Assembly (NCBI GenBank): GCA_015067125.1 | Contig: SVNB01000003.1 | Coordinates: forward strand, 1-37,717 | Direction: 5' to 3' | Origin: Oscillospiraceae bacterium | GTDB lineage: Bacteria > Bacillota > Clostridia > Oscillospirales > Ruminococcaceae | DNA length: 37,717 bases | Part shown: positions 8,041 to 16,056 of the stretch, piece by piece | Layout of the letters: each line of letters begins with the position of its first letter | Position numbering within the stretch: position 1 is the stretch's first letter | Program-made: the position numbers and the translations under genes | Notes under the pieces: generated by a model | The model's database searches: none | What the model saw: only the letters and a program-made list of their open reading frames with translations | What the model was told of the DNA's origin: nothing

Positions 8041-8069
8041 GGACCTCCGGAAATAAATTCCGGAGATCC
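8041..8069 (-). terminator. Terminator downstream of the trigger factor gene
   Basis: GGACCTCCGGAA (8041-8052) pairs with TTCCGGAGATCC (8058-8069) with one mismatch and a five-base loop, followed on the minus strand by TTTATAT. It separates tig from clpP. Confidence 0.6.
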
Positions 8070-8122
8070 TCCAATACAAAGATAATTATATTGCAGTTTC
8101 TCTGGAAACTGTTGCCGCTTTA

Positions 8123-9658
8123 TCAGTCAACGGAAGGATCGATTTCTTCGGTTTTCTTTTTGCGGGTTGCTCTTTTTTTAGGAGCGGGTGCTTCTTCGCC
8201 TTCGGCTGCAGGAGCTTCTTCTGCGGGAGCTTCTTCAGCTTTTTTCTTGGTGGTGCGTTTTTTCTTGGGAGCTTCTTCACCCTCTGCTGCAGGAGCTTCT
8301 GCTTCTTCAGCTTTCTTTTTGGTGGTGCGTTTTTTCTTGGGAGCTTCTTCTTTTGCTGCGGCTTCTTCTGCGGTTACTTCGGTAACTTTTGCTGCGTCGC
8401 GAACAAGTTTGATAGCTTTTTCTACGCAAAGGTCAAGGGTAAGTTCATCAACGGGAACGATTTTTCTTACCTGTTCTTCTTTCATCTCGTAACGTTCTGC
8501 AAGAGTTTTGAACTCTTCGTTCATCTCTTCTTCGGTCATTTCGATTTTTTCAAGCTCTGCAATTTTTTCAAGTGCAAGGCGGATTTTTACCTGGCGTTCT
8601 GCCTGGGGTCTGAAACCGCCGAAGAAGGATTCTTTATCCGCACCGGTATATTTAAGGTACTCTTCAAGAGTAAGGCCTGCGGTTCTTGCAAGTCTGTTTT
8701 CAAAATCGGCTGCGATATCGTCCATTCTTGCTTCGTACATGCATTCGGGAATTTCTGCTTCCATGTTTGCGATGATTGCGTCAACAAGTTTTTCTTCAAG
8801 TTCTGCTTCGGACTGTGCGTCTGCTTTTTCCTGAAGTTTTGCTCTGATATCGGCTTTAAGCTCATCGATGGTATCGAATTCGCTTACGTCTTTTGCAAAT
8901 TCATCATCTGCAACGGGCATTTCTTTTGCTTTGATGCTGTGGAGTTTGCATTTGAATACTACGGGAGCACCTTTAAGCTCTTCTGCGGGGTAATCTTCGG
9001 GGAAAGAAACATTTACGTCAAATTCTTCGCCGGCGCTGTGGCCGCAAACCTGATCTTCAAATCCGGGAATAAACTGGCCGGAACCGAGTTCAAGCGAGAA
9101 ATGCTCGCCTTTGCCGCCTTCAAAAGGAACGCCGTCTTTGAAACCTTCGTAGTCGATTTCTGCCTGGTCGCCGTTCTGTGCGGGTCTGTCTTCAACTTCG
9201 ATGATTCTTGCGTTTCTTTCAAGCATAACAGAAAGTTCGCCTTCCACCTGGGAATCTGCAACAGTGGTAACGATTTTTTCTGCTTTGATGCCTTTATATT
9301 TCTTTACAGAAACTTCGGGTTTTACGGTAACGGTTGCGGTAAGGGTATAACCGTTTTCGGAGCATTCAACAAGTTCGATTTCTGCACGGTCAACGGGAGT
9401 GATTTTTGCTTCTGCAACAGCCATATCGTATGCCATGCCGTAAGTTTCGTTTACTGCGTCCTGATAAAAATATTCTCTGCCATAAGCTTTTTCGATAAGA
9501 GCTTTGGGAGCTTTGCCTTTACGGAATCCGTGAACGGTAAGGGTTTTGCCTCTTTCTCTGATAGCTGCGTCAACAGCGCGTCCGAACTCTTCTGCGGTTA
9601 CAGCAATGGTAAGCTTAACCTCATTAGTGCCGGTTTTTTCAATCTGTCTAAGTTCCAT
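8123..9658 (-). CDS. tig: Trigger factor with long lysine/alanine-rich C-terminal tail
   Basis: The ribosome-associated chaperone and peptidyl-prolyl isomerase that meets nascent chains. The start at 9658 (MELRQIEKTG) is chosen because AGGAGG stands just upstream; an in-frame start at 9685 would lie upstream of that site. The ribosome-binding signature is visible as GFRKGKAPK near residue 50, the FKBP-like PPIase domain covers about 150-240, and the helical C-domain runs to about 430. Unusually it continues for about 80 residues of alternating basic (PKKKRTTKKKAEE) and Ala/Glu-rich blocks, repeated twice and again in degenerate form, ending in an acidic tip. Usual length is about 430. The tail resembles histone H1/AlgP-like low-complexity domains and may bind RNA or ribosomes; that is inference. 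It has its own promoter and terminator. Confidence 0.95.
   Translation of the reverse strand: MELRQIEKTGTNEVKLTIAVTAEEFGRAVDAAIRERGKTLTVHGFRKGKAPKALIEKAYGREYFYQDAVNETYGMAYDMAVAEAKITPVDRAEIELVECSENGYTLTATVTVKPEVSVKKYKGIKAEKIVTTVADSQVEGELSVMLERNARIIEVEDRPAQNGDQAEIDYEGFKDGVPFEGGKGEHFSLELGSGQFIPGFEDQVCGHSAGEEFDVNVSFPEDYPAEELKGAPVVFKCKLHSIKAKEMPVADDEFAKDVSEFDTIDELKADIRAKLQEKADAQSEAELEEKLVDAIIANMEAEIPECMYEARMDDIAADFENRLARTAGLTLEEYLKYTGADKESFFGGFRPQAERQVKIRLALEKIAELEKIEMTEEEMNEEFKTLAERYEMKEEQVRKIVPVDELTLDLCVEKAIKLVRDAAKVTEVTAEEAAAKEEAPKKKRTTKKKAEEAEAPAAEGEEAPKKKRTTKKKAEEAPAEEAPAAEGEEAPAPKKRATRKKKTEEIDPSVD
8231..8350. repeat. Direct repeat encoding the trigger factor tail
   Basis: A 48-base unit at 8231-8278 recurs at 8303-8350 with about two differences, a period of 72 bases. 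Each encodes APKKKRTTKKKAEE-type residues. A more degenerate third block lies towards 8145-8180. Such repeats can expand or shrink by slippage. Confidence 0.75.
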
Positions 9659-9701
9659 TATGATGTTTCCTCCTGATAGATACATTTTCAGTAACTGGAT
9701 A

Positions 9702-9730
9702 AGTATATCATATAATAATCATAAAATCAA
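9702..9730 (-). promoter_or_regulatory. Promoter of tig
   Basis: On the minus strand -35 TTGATT (9730-9725) and -10 TATACT (9707-9702) have a 17-base spacer, with an extended TGA just before the -10. The -10 surroundings are nearly identical to those at 17916-17921. Confidence 0.65.
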
Positions 9731-9759
9731 TTATTTTATATAAAAATATTATATTATTT

Positions 9760-10452
9760 TTATTTAATTTTCCAAAATTTAAAGCCAAGATGGTCCGCAG
9801 AAATAAGTTTAAATTCTATTCCCATATATTCTCCCTCATTGGCAAGGCTGCGGGAAGCTCCGTGAAGGTGGCCGTAATATACTTTTTTCACCCCATGTTC
9901 TTTAAGAACCGAGATTATATTCGGCACCATTTCGTTTGCATAAACAGGCGGATAGTGCAGAAAAACAATTTTTTCCGCTTCCGGAAAATTTTCTTCCGCA
10001 TCTTTAAGCGAAAGTTCCAACCGCAAAGCTTCTCTTGCAGAAATTTTGTGGTCGTGTTCTTCGTTGGGCATAAAAACCCAGCCCCTTGTTCCGCAAAGAG
10101 CAATACCCTCTGCCAGTACCGAATTATTATGGAGAATTTCTATATTTGTTATGCCGTTTTCTTTAAAAAACTTTTCTGCTTTGCTTCTTGTGCTCCACCA
10201 GTAATCGTGATTGCCTTTCATAAGAATTTTTCTTCCCGGAAGATCATTCACAAATTTAAAATCCGGCAAAGCCTGTTCAAAACCAAGTCCCCAGGAAAAA
10301 TCGCCCGGAATAACAACTGTATCTTCCGGTTTGATCTGTTCCTTCCAGCTGGCTTCTATTTTTTTCACGTAATCCTTCCAGCCGAAAAAATTATCCATAG
10401 GCTTGTCTGTTCCGAAGGAAAGATGCAAATCCGCCATCACCCAAACAGACAT
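9760..10452 (-). CDS. Calcineurin-like metallophosphoesterase
   Basis: A 230-residue metal-dependent phosphoesterase. The five family motifs are in order: ADLH (D8, H10), PGDFSW (D51), GNHDYW (N81-D83), LHYPP (H166) and GHLH (194-197). These give a complete dinuclear metal site, so an active enzyme is likely; the substrate is unknown. No signal peptide is seen, so it should be cytosolic. Its ATG shares one base with the thrC stop codon (TGATG), which implies translational coupling with threonine synthase. The roughly 100-base AT-rich gap that follows holds the tig promoter and no clear terminator. Confidence 0.9.
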   Translation of the reverse strand: MSVWVMADLHLSFGTDKPMDNFFGWKDYVKKIEASWKEQIKPEDTVVIPGDFSWGLGFEQALPDFKFVNDLPGRKILMKGNHDYWWSTRSKAEKFFKENGITNIEILHNNSVLAEGIALCGTRGWVFMPNEEHDHKISAREALRLELSLKDAEENFPEAEKIVFLHYPPVYANEMVPNIISVLKEHGVKKVYYGHLHGASRSLANEGEYMGIEFKLISADHLGFKFWKIK

Positions 10453-11945
10453 CAGTTTTCACCTCCGACGGTGCTCAAAACAAAATCCGCCATATCTTCC
10501 CTTTTACATACTTTTGTAAAACGCGGCTGCTTTTCCGAAAGTTCTTTAAGCTGCAAAGGCATTGTCAAGCCTGAAAGCTGTTCGATTTCTTTTGCGGCAG
10601 CAAAATCATCTTCCATGTCTTTTCCGGATATCGCTTTGAGCACGGCTCGCGGGAATTTATAGGGACTTGCCGTGGAAGCAATTATGGTTTTTGTTTCGTC
10701 GCCCGTTTCTTCCTTGTATTTTTCATACACATCAACGGCAACCGCGGTATGGGTATCACAAAGATAGGAATATTCATCAAACAGCATTTTTATGCGTTTT
10801 TCCGTGCCTTTGTCATCGGTATATCCTGCTGCAAAAAGCTCTTTTATTTTATCAAGAACCTCATCCGGAACAGAGTATTCTCCGTGCTCACGAAGAGATT
10901 TCATAAGTGCGCAAATATACCCGTCATCCTTTTCACACAGTTCAAAAAGCAGTCTTTCAAGGTTGCTGGAAACAAGAATATCCATAGAAGGAGATTCCGT
11001 CATATAAAAATCTCTGTTTATGCTGTATCTTCCGGTGCTCAAAAATTCCGTGAGCACGTTGTTTGCGTTGGAAGCGCAGATAAGTTTTGCAAAAGGAACG
11101 CCCATTCTTTTCGCATAATACGCCGCAAGAATATTGCCGAAGTTGCCGGTGGGAACACAGACGTTCACCGCTTCGCCTTCTGTGATTTCTCCGCTTGCAA
11201 CTAAATCCGCGTATGCGGAAACATAATAGGCTATCTGCGGAAGAAGCCTGCCTACATTAATAGAGTTTGCGCTGGAAAAACTTTTTCCGTTTTCGGCAAG
11301 TTTTTTGCGAATGTCTTTATCTGTAAAAATAGATTTAACCGCGGTCTGCGCATCGTCAAAATTGCCTTCCACTCCGCATACGCAGACGTTTTTTCCTTTT
11401 TGGGTCTGCATTTGCAGCTGCTGAATTTTGGAAACGCCGTTCTGCGGATAAAAAACTATTATTTCTGTTCCTTCAACGTCACAAAATCCCTCAAGGGCTG
11501 CTTTTCCGGTATCTCCGGAAGTTGCAGTAAGAATAACTGTTTTCTCGCCGTTTCCGGCTTTTTTTGCGGATTTTACAAGAAAACGAGGAAGTATCTGCAA
11601 TGCCATATCTTTAAATGCACAGGTTGGTCCGTGCCAGAGTTCGAGCATATACGTGCTTTCTCCCAATTTTACAAGCGGAGCCGGAGTATCATCCTCAAAT
11701 CTTCCGATATAGGCTTTTTCAGCACATTCCAAAAGTTCTTCCTCGGAAAAATCCGTCATATATTTTGCAAAAACGCGTTTTGCTCTTTCGCAGTAATCAA
11801 GTTTAGAAAGTTCTGCAAGTTCCTCTTTTTCCAAATGCGGAACTTCTTCCGGCACAAAAAGACCTCCCTCGTCAGAAAGTCCTTTGATTATGGTTTCTGC
11901 GGAATCAAGCCGCAGATTTTTGTTTCTTGTGCTTTGAAATTTCAC
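10452..11945 (-). CDS. thrC: Threonine synthase
   Basis: A PLP enzyme that converts O-phosphohomoserine to threonine. The 497-residue length and N-terminus (MKFQSTRN) match the long bacterial/fungal-type threonine synthases. The PLP lysine is K112 in GPTCAFKD, and the phosphate-binding TSGDTGKAA segment follows. The start is GTG with an AGGTG site about 8 bases upstream. It begins 6 bases after the M19 dipeptidase and overlaps the phosphoesterase start by one base, so it sits inside the rplS-rbgA-rnhB-yraN run. No homoserine kinase or dehydrogenase gene is near. Confidence 0.96.
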   Translation of the reverse strand: MKFQSTRNKNLRLDSAETIIKGLSDEGGLFVPEEVPHLEKEELAELSKLDYCERAKRVFAKYMTDFSEEELLECAEKAYIGRFEDDTPAPLVKLGESTYMLELWHGPTCAFKDMALQILPRFLVKSAKKAGNGEKTVILTATSGDTGKAALEGFCDVEGTEIIVFYPQNGVSKIQQLQMQTQKGKNVCVCGVEGNFDDAQTAVKSIFTDKDIRKKLAENGKSFSSANSINVGRLLPQIAYYVSAYADLVASGEITEGEAVNVCVPTGNFGNILAAYYAKRMGVPFAKLICASNANNVLTEFLSTGRYSINRDFYMTESPSMDILVSSNLERLLFELCEKDDGYICALMKSLREHGEYSVPDEVLDKIKELFAAGYTDDKGTEKRIKMLFDEYSYLCDTHTAVAVDVYEKYKEETGDETKTIIASTASPYKFPRAVLKAISGKDMEDDFAAAKEIEQLSGLTMPLQLKELSEKQPRFTKVCKREDMADFVLSTVGGEN

Positions 11946-11951
11946 GTTTTT

Positions 11952-12881
11952 TCACCTCATTTTAGCCGTAAAAAAAGCATACGCGTTTTTCCAGAAAATC
12001 TTTTCTGCAAGTTTTATCCCAAATTCTTTTTTCACCAGATTATAAAGATTTGGAACATCGTTCATTTTTTTAATACCGTTTACAACATCGCAGCCGTCAT
12101 AATCGCTTCCCATGCAAACAGTGTTTTCCCCGCCGAGCATCAGCATCTTTTCAATATGCTTTAATATATCGCAAAGGCCGGCATTTTCTTCATCGCCATT
12201 AATAAACGCTTTATAAAAATTTATTCCCACAACACCTTTGCGGCGAACAATTTCTTTAAAATATTCGTCCGTAAGGTTTCTTCTGTGGCCGCAGACTGAA
12301 CGAAGATTGCTGTGACTTGCCGCAACTGCACATTTCACATTTTTGAGCACGTCTTCAAATCCAGCATCAGAAAGATGCGAAACATCTATTATCATTCCAA
12401 GACGTTCCATCTCTTTTATAACGTCAACGCCAAACGGTTTAAGTCCGAAAGCCTGTTCAGTCGAACCTTTTCCGATCTCGTTTTCCCCATTCCAGGTAAG
12501 GGTCATCATTCTTACGCCATCTTCATAAAGTTTTTCAAGTCTTTCAATTTTTCCGCCAAGGACTCTTCCTCCTTCAACGGTAAGAATTGCGGCAGTTTTA
12601 CCTTTTTCTGTTATTGCCTCAATATCTTTTCCACGTTTAACTTGCTCAAAATATTGTGGAAAAAGCGCAAGCTGGTCATTAAAAAAATGCTTTGCCATTG
12701 TATAGTAATTAAAAGCGTCTTCGCCGGAAATAACGTCCGGACAGAATATTGCAAAACACTGACAATGCCTTTCTATTTCTTCATTTTTCGGAAAAGAAAT
12801 ATCAAGATATTTACAATCAAGACCGCAGCTTTGATGCATTGCGGTTGTTAAAGTATCACAGTGAAGATCAAAAAAATCCAC
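11952..12881 (-). CDS. Membrane dipeptidase family (peptidase M19)
   Basis: A zinc dipeptidase of the renal dipeptidase family, 309 residues. Metal-ligand motifs are visible: DLHCDT (H7, D9), LTVEGG (bridging Glu), DVSHLS, AASHSN and GSDYDG. A GTG start at 12881 is preferred because GGAGG lies six bases before it; a TTG at 12899 would overlap that site. No signal peptide is seen, so it is probably cytosolic, unlike the mammalian relative. It overlaps yraN by 14 bases and precedes thrC by 6 bases. Members act on L-D or D-containing dipeptides, so peptide or cell-wall recycling is plausible but not shown. Confidence 0.9.
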   Translation of the reverse strand: MDFFDLHCDTLTTAMHQSCGLDCKYLDISFPKNEEIERHCQCFAIFCPDVISGEDAFNYYTMAKHFFNDQLALFPQYFEQVKRGKDIEAITEKGKTAAILTVEGGRVLGGKIERLEKLYEDGVRMMTLTWNGENEIGKGSTEQAFGLKPFGVDVIKEMERLGMIIDVSHLSDAGFEDVLKNVKCAVAASHSNLRSVCGHRRNLTDEYFKEIVRRKGVVGINFYKAFINGDEENAGLCDILKHIEKMLMLGGENTVCMGSDYDGCDVVNGIKKMNDVPNLYNLVKKEFGIKLAEKIFWKNAYAFFTAKMR

Positions 12882-13257
12882 GAACAGCCTCCGTTCCAAA
12901 AGCGTTTTTGATATGAGAGAATTTTTTCACTTCAAGATCGTATTTTCCGTAAATAATTTCAAAAATATCAAATCGCGGCTGACCATTAAGGCCCTTTTTA
13001 ATCTTGTAAAGCATTGCAGCTTTACAGATTTTTTGCTGTTTTGAACGGGTTACAGCTTCCCTTGGCGCATAAAGGCAATCGTCCGCACGGGATTTTACCT
13101 CCACAAAAACTATATATCTGCCGTCTTTTGCAACGATATCGATTTCTCCTAAACGGGTGTTAAAATTTCTTTCGATTATTTCGTAACCCTGTTTTTCAAG
13201 ATATTCCACCGCAAAATCTTCGCCCATATCTCCGCGGCGGCGTTTTTCGGTAATCAT
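12868..13257 (-). CDS. YraN family protein (UPF0102), predicted endonuclease fold
   Basis: A 129-residue protein with the YraN pattern: GEDFAVEYL at 12-20, TRLGEIDIVA at 34-43 and YIVFVEVKSR at 48-57. The E-D-ExK arrangement matches the PD-(D/E)xK nuclease-like fold shared with Holliday-junction resolvases; the cellular role is not established. It lies 10 bases after rnhB, the usual partner of this family. An AAGG site is 8 bases before the ATG. Length is normal. Confidence 0.92.
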   Translation of the reverse strand: MITEKRRRGDMGEDFAVEYLEKQGYEIIERNFNTRLGEIDIVAKDGRYIVFVEVKSRADDCLYAPREAVTRSKQQKICKAAMLYKIKKGLNGQPRFDIFEIIYGKYDLEVKKFSHIKNAFGTEAVRGFF

Positions 13258-13267
13258 AAAATCGCCT

Positions 13268-13870
13268 TCAATGCATTTTCTTTAAAAAAGTAAGCCTGTG
13301 GATTTCACTTGGGCCGAACTCCCTTATTTTTTCATAATGGAGTTTTGTTCCGTATCCTTTGTGTTTTGCAAAACAGTATTCCGGGTATTTTTTATCCATT
13401 TCAAGCATAAATCTGTCCCTGCTTACCTTTGCAAGAATAGAAGCCGCCGCAATACTTGCAGAAGTTGCGTCGCCCTTTATGACAAATTCCGCCGGAACCG
13501 GCATATTTTTCGGAACACGGTTTCCGTCGATAAAAACCTTTTCCGGCTTTATGCTCAGATTTTCCACAGCTGTTTTCATGGCGAGCATGGTGGCTTCCAG
13601 AATGTTGATCTCGTCTATAATTTTATGATCAACGCTTTGTATGGAATACGCAAGCGCGTGCTCAACAATTTCATCAAAAAGCGCATCGCGTTTTTTTTCG
13701 CTTAGCTTTTTGCTGTCGTTAAGTCCTTCAATTTCATAATCTTCCGGAAGAATTACCGCCGCTGCAAAAACAGGCCCTGCAAGGGGACCTCTTCCCGCTT
13801 CGTCAACTCCGCAGATGTATTTTATTCCAAGTTCCGCACGCTTTTCGTGCTCAAATTCATATAAGCTCAT
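13268..13870 (-). CDS. rnhB: Ribonuclease HII
   Basis: This enzyme cuts RNA in RNA-DNA hybrids and removes misincorporated ribonucleotides. The protein is 200 residues from the ATG at 13870, which has a GGAG site and overlaps the rbgA end by 14 bases; an upstream start at 13921 would overlap rbgA further and has no comparable support. The type-2 RNase H signature CGVDEAGRGPLAGP (D23, E24) is present, as are VFIDGNR and GDATSASIAAASILAKVSRD with the remaining acidic residues. It sits between rbgA and yraN, a standard arrangement. Confidence 0.96.
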   Translation of the reverse strand: MSLYEFEHEKRAELGIKYICGVDEAGRGPLAGPVFAAAVILPEDYEIEGLNDSKKLSEKKRDALFDEIVEHALAYSIQSVDHKIIDEINILEATMLAMKTAVENLSIKPEKVFIDGNRVPKNMPVPAEFVIKGDATSASIAAASILAKVSRDRFMLEMDKKYPEYCFAKHKGYGTKLHYEKIREFGPSEIHRLTFLKKMH

Positions 13871-14729
13871 TGGGACGCTCCAAAGTAATTCTTCCGATTT
13901 TTCCGCCGCGGAATTCGTCAAGAAGCATTGCTGCGGCTCTTTCGGTATTTACTTCTCCGCCGGAAATCTTCATACCGCGTTTTGCTCCGATAAGTTCAAG
14001 CAGGTCATACGGTTCTATATCCGCCGTTTCTTCATCGGTAAGTTTATATCTTTCGCAAAGAAGCTGATGATTTTCGTGATTAAGAAGATCCGCAAGGCGC
14101 ATTGCAAGGGTTTCTATATCAAGAATATCATCTTTTACCGCACCGGTGAATGCAAGGTGCTCACCGACAGTCTTATCTTCGAATTTAGGCCAAAGAACGC
14201 CGGGCATATCAAGCATATCTATGCCCTTATCAAGGGTTACCCACTGTTTTCCGCGGGTGACGCCGGGGCGGTCTTCCACTTTTGCTCTTTTACCGCCGGC
14301 AATGCGGTTGATAAACGAGGACTTACCAACGTTGGGAATACCCACTATCATCATACGGATAGGTTTGCCTTCCATACCTTTTCTGGCGCGTTTTTCAAGT
14401 TCGTTTTTAAGCACTTCGCGCACTACCGGAGCAAGTTTATTAAGGCCTCTTCCGGTACGGCAATCCGTTGCAAGGGCGCGTATGCCCTTTGTTTTATAAT
14501 ATTCTATCCATTCCTGAGTGATAGCCTCGTCTGCCATATCACATTTATTCAGCACCACAACGCGGGGTTTTCCGCCAACAAGACTTTTCATTTCCGGGTT
14601 TCGGCTGGAATAAGGCACTCTTGCATCGGTTATTTCCACAACAACGTCAACAAGAGGAAGATTCGCTTTCATCAAGCGGCGGGTTTTCGCCATATGGCCT
14701 GGAAACCACTGAATATCCACCTGTTCCAT
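13857..14729 (-). CDS. rbgA: Ribosome biogenesis GTPase RbgA (YlqF)
   Basis: A circularly permuted GTPase that acts late in 50S subunit assembly. The motif order is G4 NKCD (61-64), then G1 GIPNVGKSS (130-138), then G3 DMPG (174-177), which defines the permuted class. The N-terminal IQWFPGHMAK is characteristic. Length is 290 residues. AAGGAGG lies about 12 bases before the ATG, a slightly long spacing. A TATAAT box at 14780-14775 (minus) could start a transcript after the rplS terminator, but no good -35 is visible. It follows rplS, another 50S gene. Confidence 0.96.
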   Translation of the reverse strand: MEQVDIQWFPGHMAKTRRLMKANLPLVDVVVEITDARVPYSSRNPEMKSLVGGKPRVVVLNKCDMADEAITQEWIEYYKTKGIRALATDCRTGRGLNKLAPVVREVLKNELEKRARKGMEGKPIRMMIVGIPNVGKSSFINRIAGGKRAKVEDRPGVTRGKQWVTLDKGIDMLDMPGVLWPKFEDKTVGEHLAFTGAVKDDILDIETLAMRLADLLNHENHQLLCERYKLTDEETADIEPYDLLELIGAKRGMKISGGEVNTERAAAMLLDEFRGGKIGRITLERPNELI

Positions 14730-14796
14730 AGGGCAAAATCGCCTCCTTTCAATAGTCCTATTATTCTAATATATATTATACTACAGATTAAACAGA

Positions 14797-14837
14797 AAAA
14801 AAAGACTCCCTTGCCGATTGACAAGGGAGTTTTTTTG
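14797..14837. terminator. Strong bidirectional terminator after rplS
   Basis: ACTCCCTTG (14805-14813) pairs perfectly with CAAGGGAGT (14822-14830), with eight T after it on the minus strand and seven on the plus strand. It follows rplS by about 10 bases and partly separates it from rbgA. Confidence 0.85.
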
Positions 14838-14848
14838 CAAATAACAAA

Positions 14849-15190
14849 TTAGCGGACTTGTTTGACCTTTGCAGCTTTACCAACTCTGTCACGAAGGTAA
14901 TAGAGTTTAGCTCTTCTGACACGACCATGACGAACAAGTTCTACTTTCTCGATCATCGGGCTGTGGATCGGGAAAACTCTTTCGATACCGCAGCCGTGTG
15001 CTACACGACGAACAGTGAAAGATTCGGAAATGCCGCCATGCTGTTTTGCAATAACCGCACCTTCGAAAATCTGGGTTCTGTAATGATCTCCCTCTTTGAT
15101 TTTGCAATATACCTTAACGGTATCACCGATTGCAACTTCGGGTTTGTCAGCTCTCAGGCAGTCCTGGGAAATAAGTTTAAGTGCATCCAT
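14849..15190 (-). CDS. rplS: 50S ribosomal protein L19
   Basis: A 113-residue L19, a component at the 30S-50S interface. Recognised by its N-terminal GDTVKVYCKIKEG, the core FEGAVIAKQHGG and SFTVRR, and the C-terminal LYYLRDRVGKAAKVKQ. AAGGAGG precedes the ATG. The gene has its own promoter, a structured leader and a strong terminator, so it is expressed as a nearly independent unit ahead of rbgA. Confidence 0.98.
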   Translation of the reverse strand: MDALKLISQDCLRADKPEVAIGDTVKVYCKIKEGDHYRTQIFEGAVIAKQHGGISESFTVRRVAHGCGIERVFPIHSPMIEKVELVRHGRVRRAKLYYLRDRVGKAAKVKQVR

Positions 15191-15326
15191 TTTAAATATC
15201 CTCCTTGTTATTTTTCAGACATTCATACTCAATGGATACCATTGACAGAGGACTGTCCGCCCGACATATTTTTTGTCGTTCATGTCGCCGGGAATGCGAC
15301 AGAGCCGTTTAGGCATACTAAACAGC
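15191..15326 (-). promoter_or_regulatory. Probable L19 leader RNA (autoregulatory 5' UTR)
   Basis: The rplS leader is about 135 bases, long for this genome. It opens with a hairpin right at the predicted transcript start (GCTGTTTAG with CTAAACGGC, 15326-15304) and has a second helix built on CGACAT/ATGTCG. Position and opening hairpin fit the known Firmicute ribosomal-protein L19 leader; I assign it by context, not by a covariance search. Confidence 0.55.
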
Positions 15327-15332
15327 CTTATT

Positions 15333-15361
15333 ATAATAACATAAACAATATATAATTGCAA
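15333..15361 (-). promoter_or_regulatory. Promoter of rplS
   Basis: On the minus strand -35 TTGCAA (15361-15356) and -10 TATTAT (15338-15333) have a 17-base spacer and an extended TGT before the -10. Confidence 0.6.
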
Positions 15362-15378
15362 GTATTATTTTAACAAAA

Positions 15379-16056
15379 TCAACGGAATTTTTCCATTTTT
15401 TCGTTATATACAGCCATTCTTTTAACAGAAATATCCTCCGGACGGAAGCCGCTGTAATTTTTAAAAGCCTCGAATACCAGATCCGGGTTTATATTAAGCT
15501 CCACACCGGAAGCAAGGCGGGCTTTTATGTAATATCTTCCCTCTTTATATTCAAGCCTGGAAAGCTTGATATGCGGTTTGATATCAATTTCTTTTTCTCC
15601 GCTTTTTGTCTTTTTTATAACCGGAACAGTTTCTCTTTCAAAACATCTGTACCAGTCTGCAAGAAGCTGTTCGGAATCTTTTTCTTCGGCAGAAAAAGAA
15701 ATATCATAATCCGCAAATCGGATTCTTTTGGCGTCCATTTTTGGCTTTCCGGCGGCAATGGCTTTAAATCCTACCGGAAGAACCGCATTTATTCTTCTTA
15801 CTATCTCTTCATAAGGCATGGGCGAAATAAGGCGGAAATCAACAGATTCCGCAACACTTTCGTAACCAAGAGAAAGCGGCAGAGCAAAAGTAAGATAAAG
15901 ATGCGGATGAAATCCTTCTGTGTACCAAAAATCAATTTTGGAACGTTTTAACGCACGCTGAAACGCCCTCATAACGTCAAGATGAGAAATATATTTTGCG
16001 CTGCCCGTTTTTGTATAGAAAAGCCTTACGTCGATGAAATTAATCATATCATTCAA
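15379..16056 (-). CDS. TIGR03936/DUF2344 radical-SAM-linked protein
   Basis: A 225-residue protein of the DUF2344 family, found next to or fused with the TIGR03960 radical-SAM protein. Recognised by DVRLFYTKTGSAKYISHLD near the start and WYTEGFHPHLYLTFALPLSLGYES. It has no CxxxCxxC motif, so it is not itself a radical-SAM enzyme; its biochemical role is unknown. A TTG at 16056 is the likely start because AAAGGAGG is 8 bases upstream; an ATG at 16047 is the alternative. It overlaps the upstream radical-SAM gene by 8 bases, and the ribosome-binding site lies inside that gene. RNase G, often next in such operons, is absent here. Confidence 0.88.
   Translation of the reverse strand: MNDMINFIDVRLFYTKTGSAKYISHLDVMRAFQRALKRSKIDFWYTEGFHPHLYLTFALPLSLGYESVAESVDFRLISPMPYEEIVRRINAVLPVGFKAIAAGKPKMDAKRIRFADYDISFSAEEKDSEQLLADWYRCFERETVPVIKKTKSGEKEIDIKPHIKLSRLEYKEGRYYIKARLASGVELNINPDLVFEAFKNYSGFRPEDISVKRMAVYNEKMEKFR

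Noticed and set aside
8231..8350. Regular repeat spacing that could suggest a CRISPR-like array
   Set aside because: The repeat is in frame within the trigger factor gene and encodes its Lys-rich tail; spacers are also conserved and coding.
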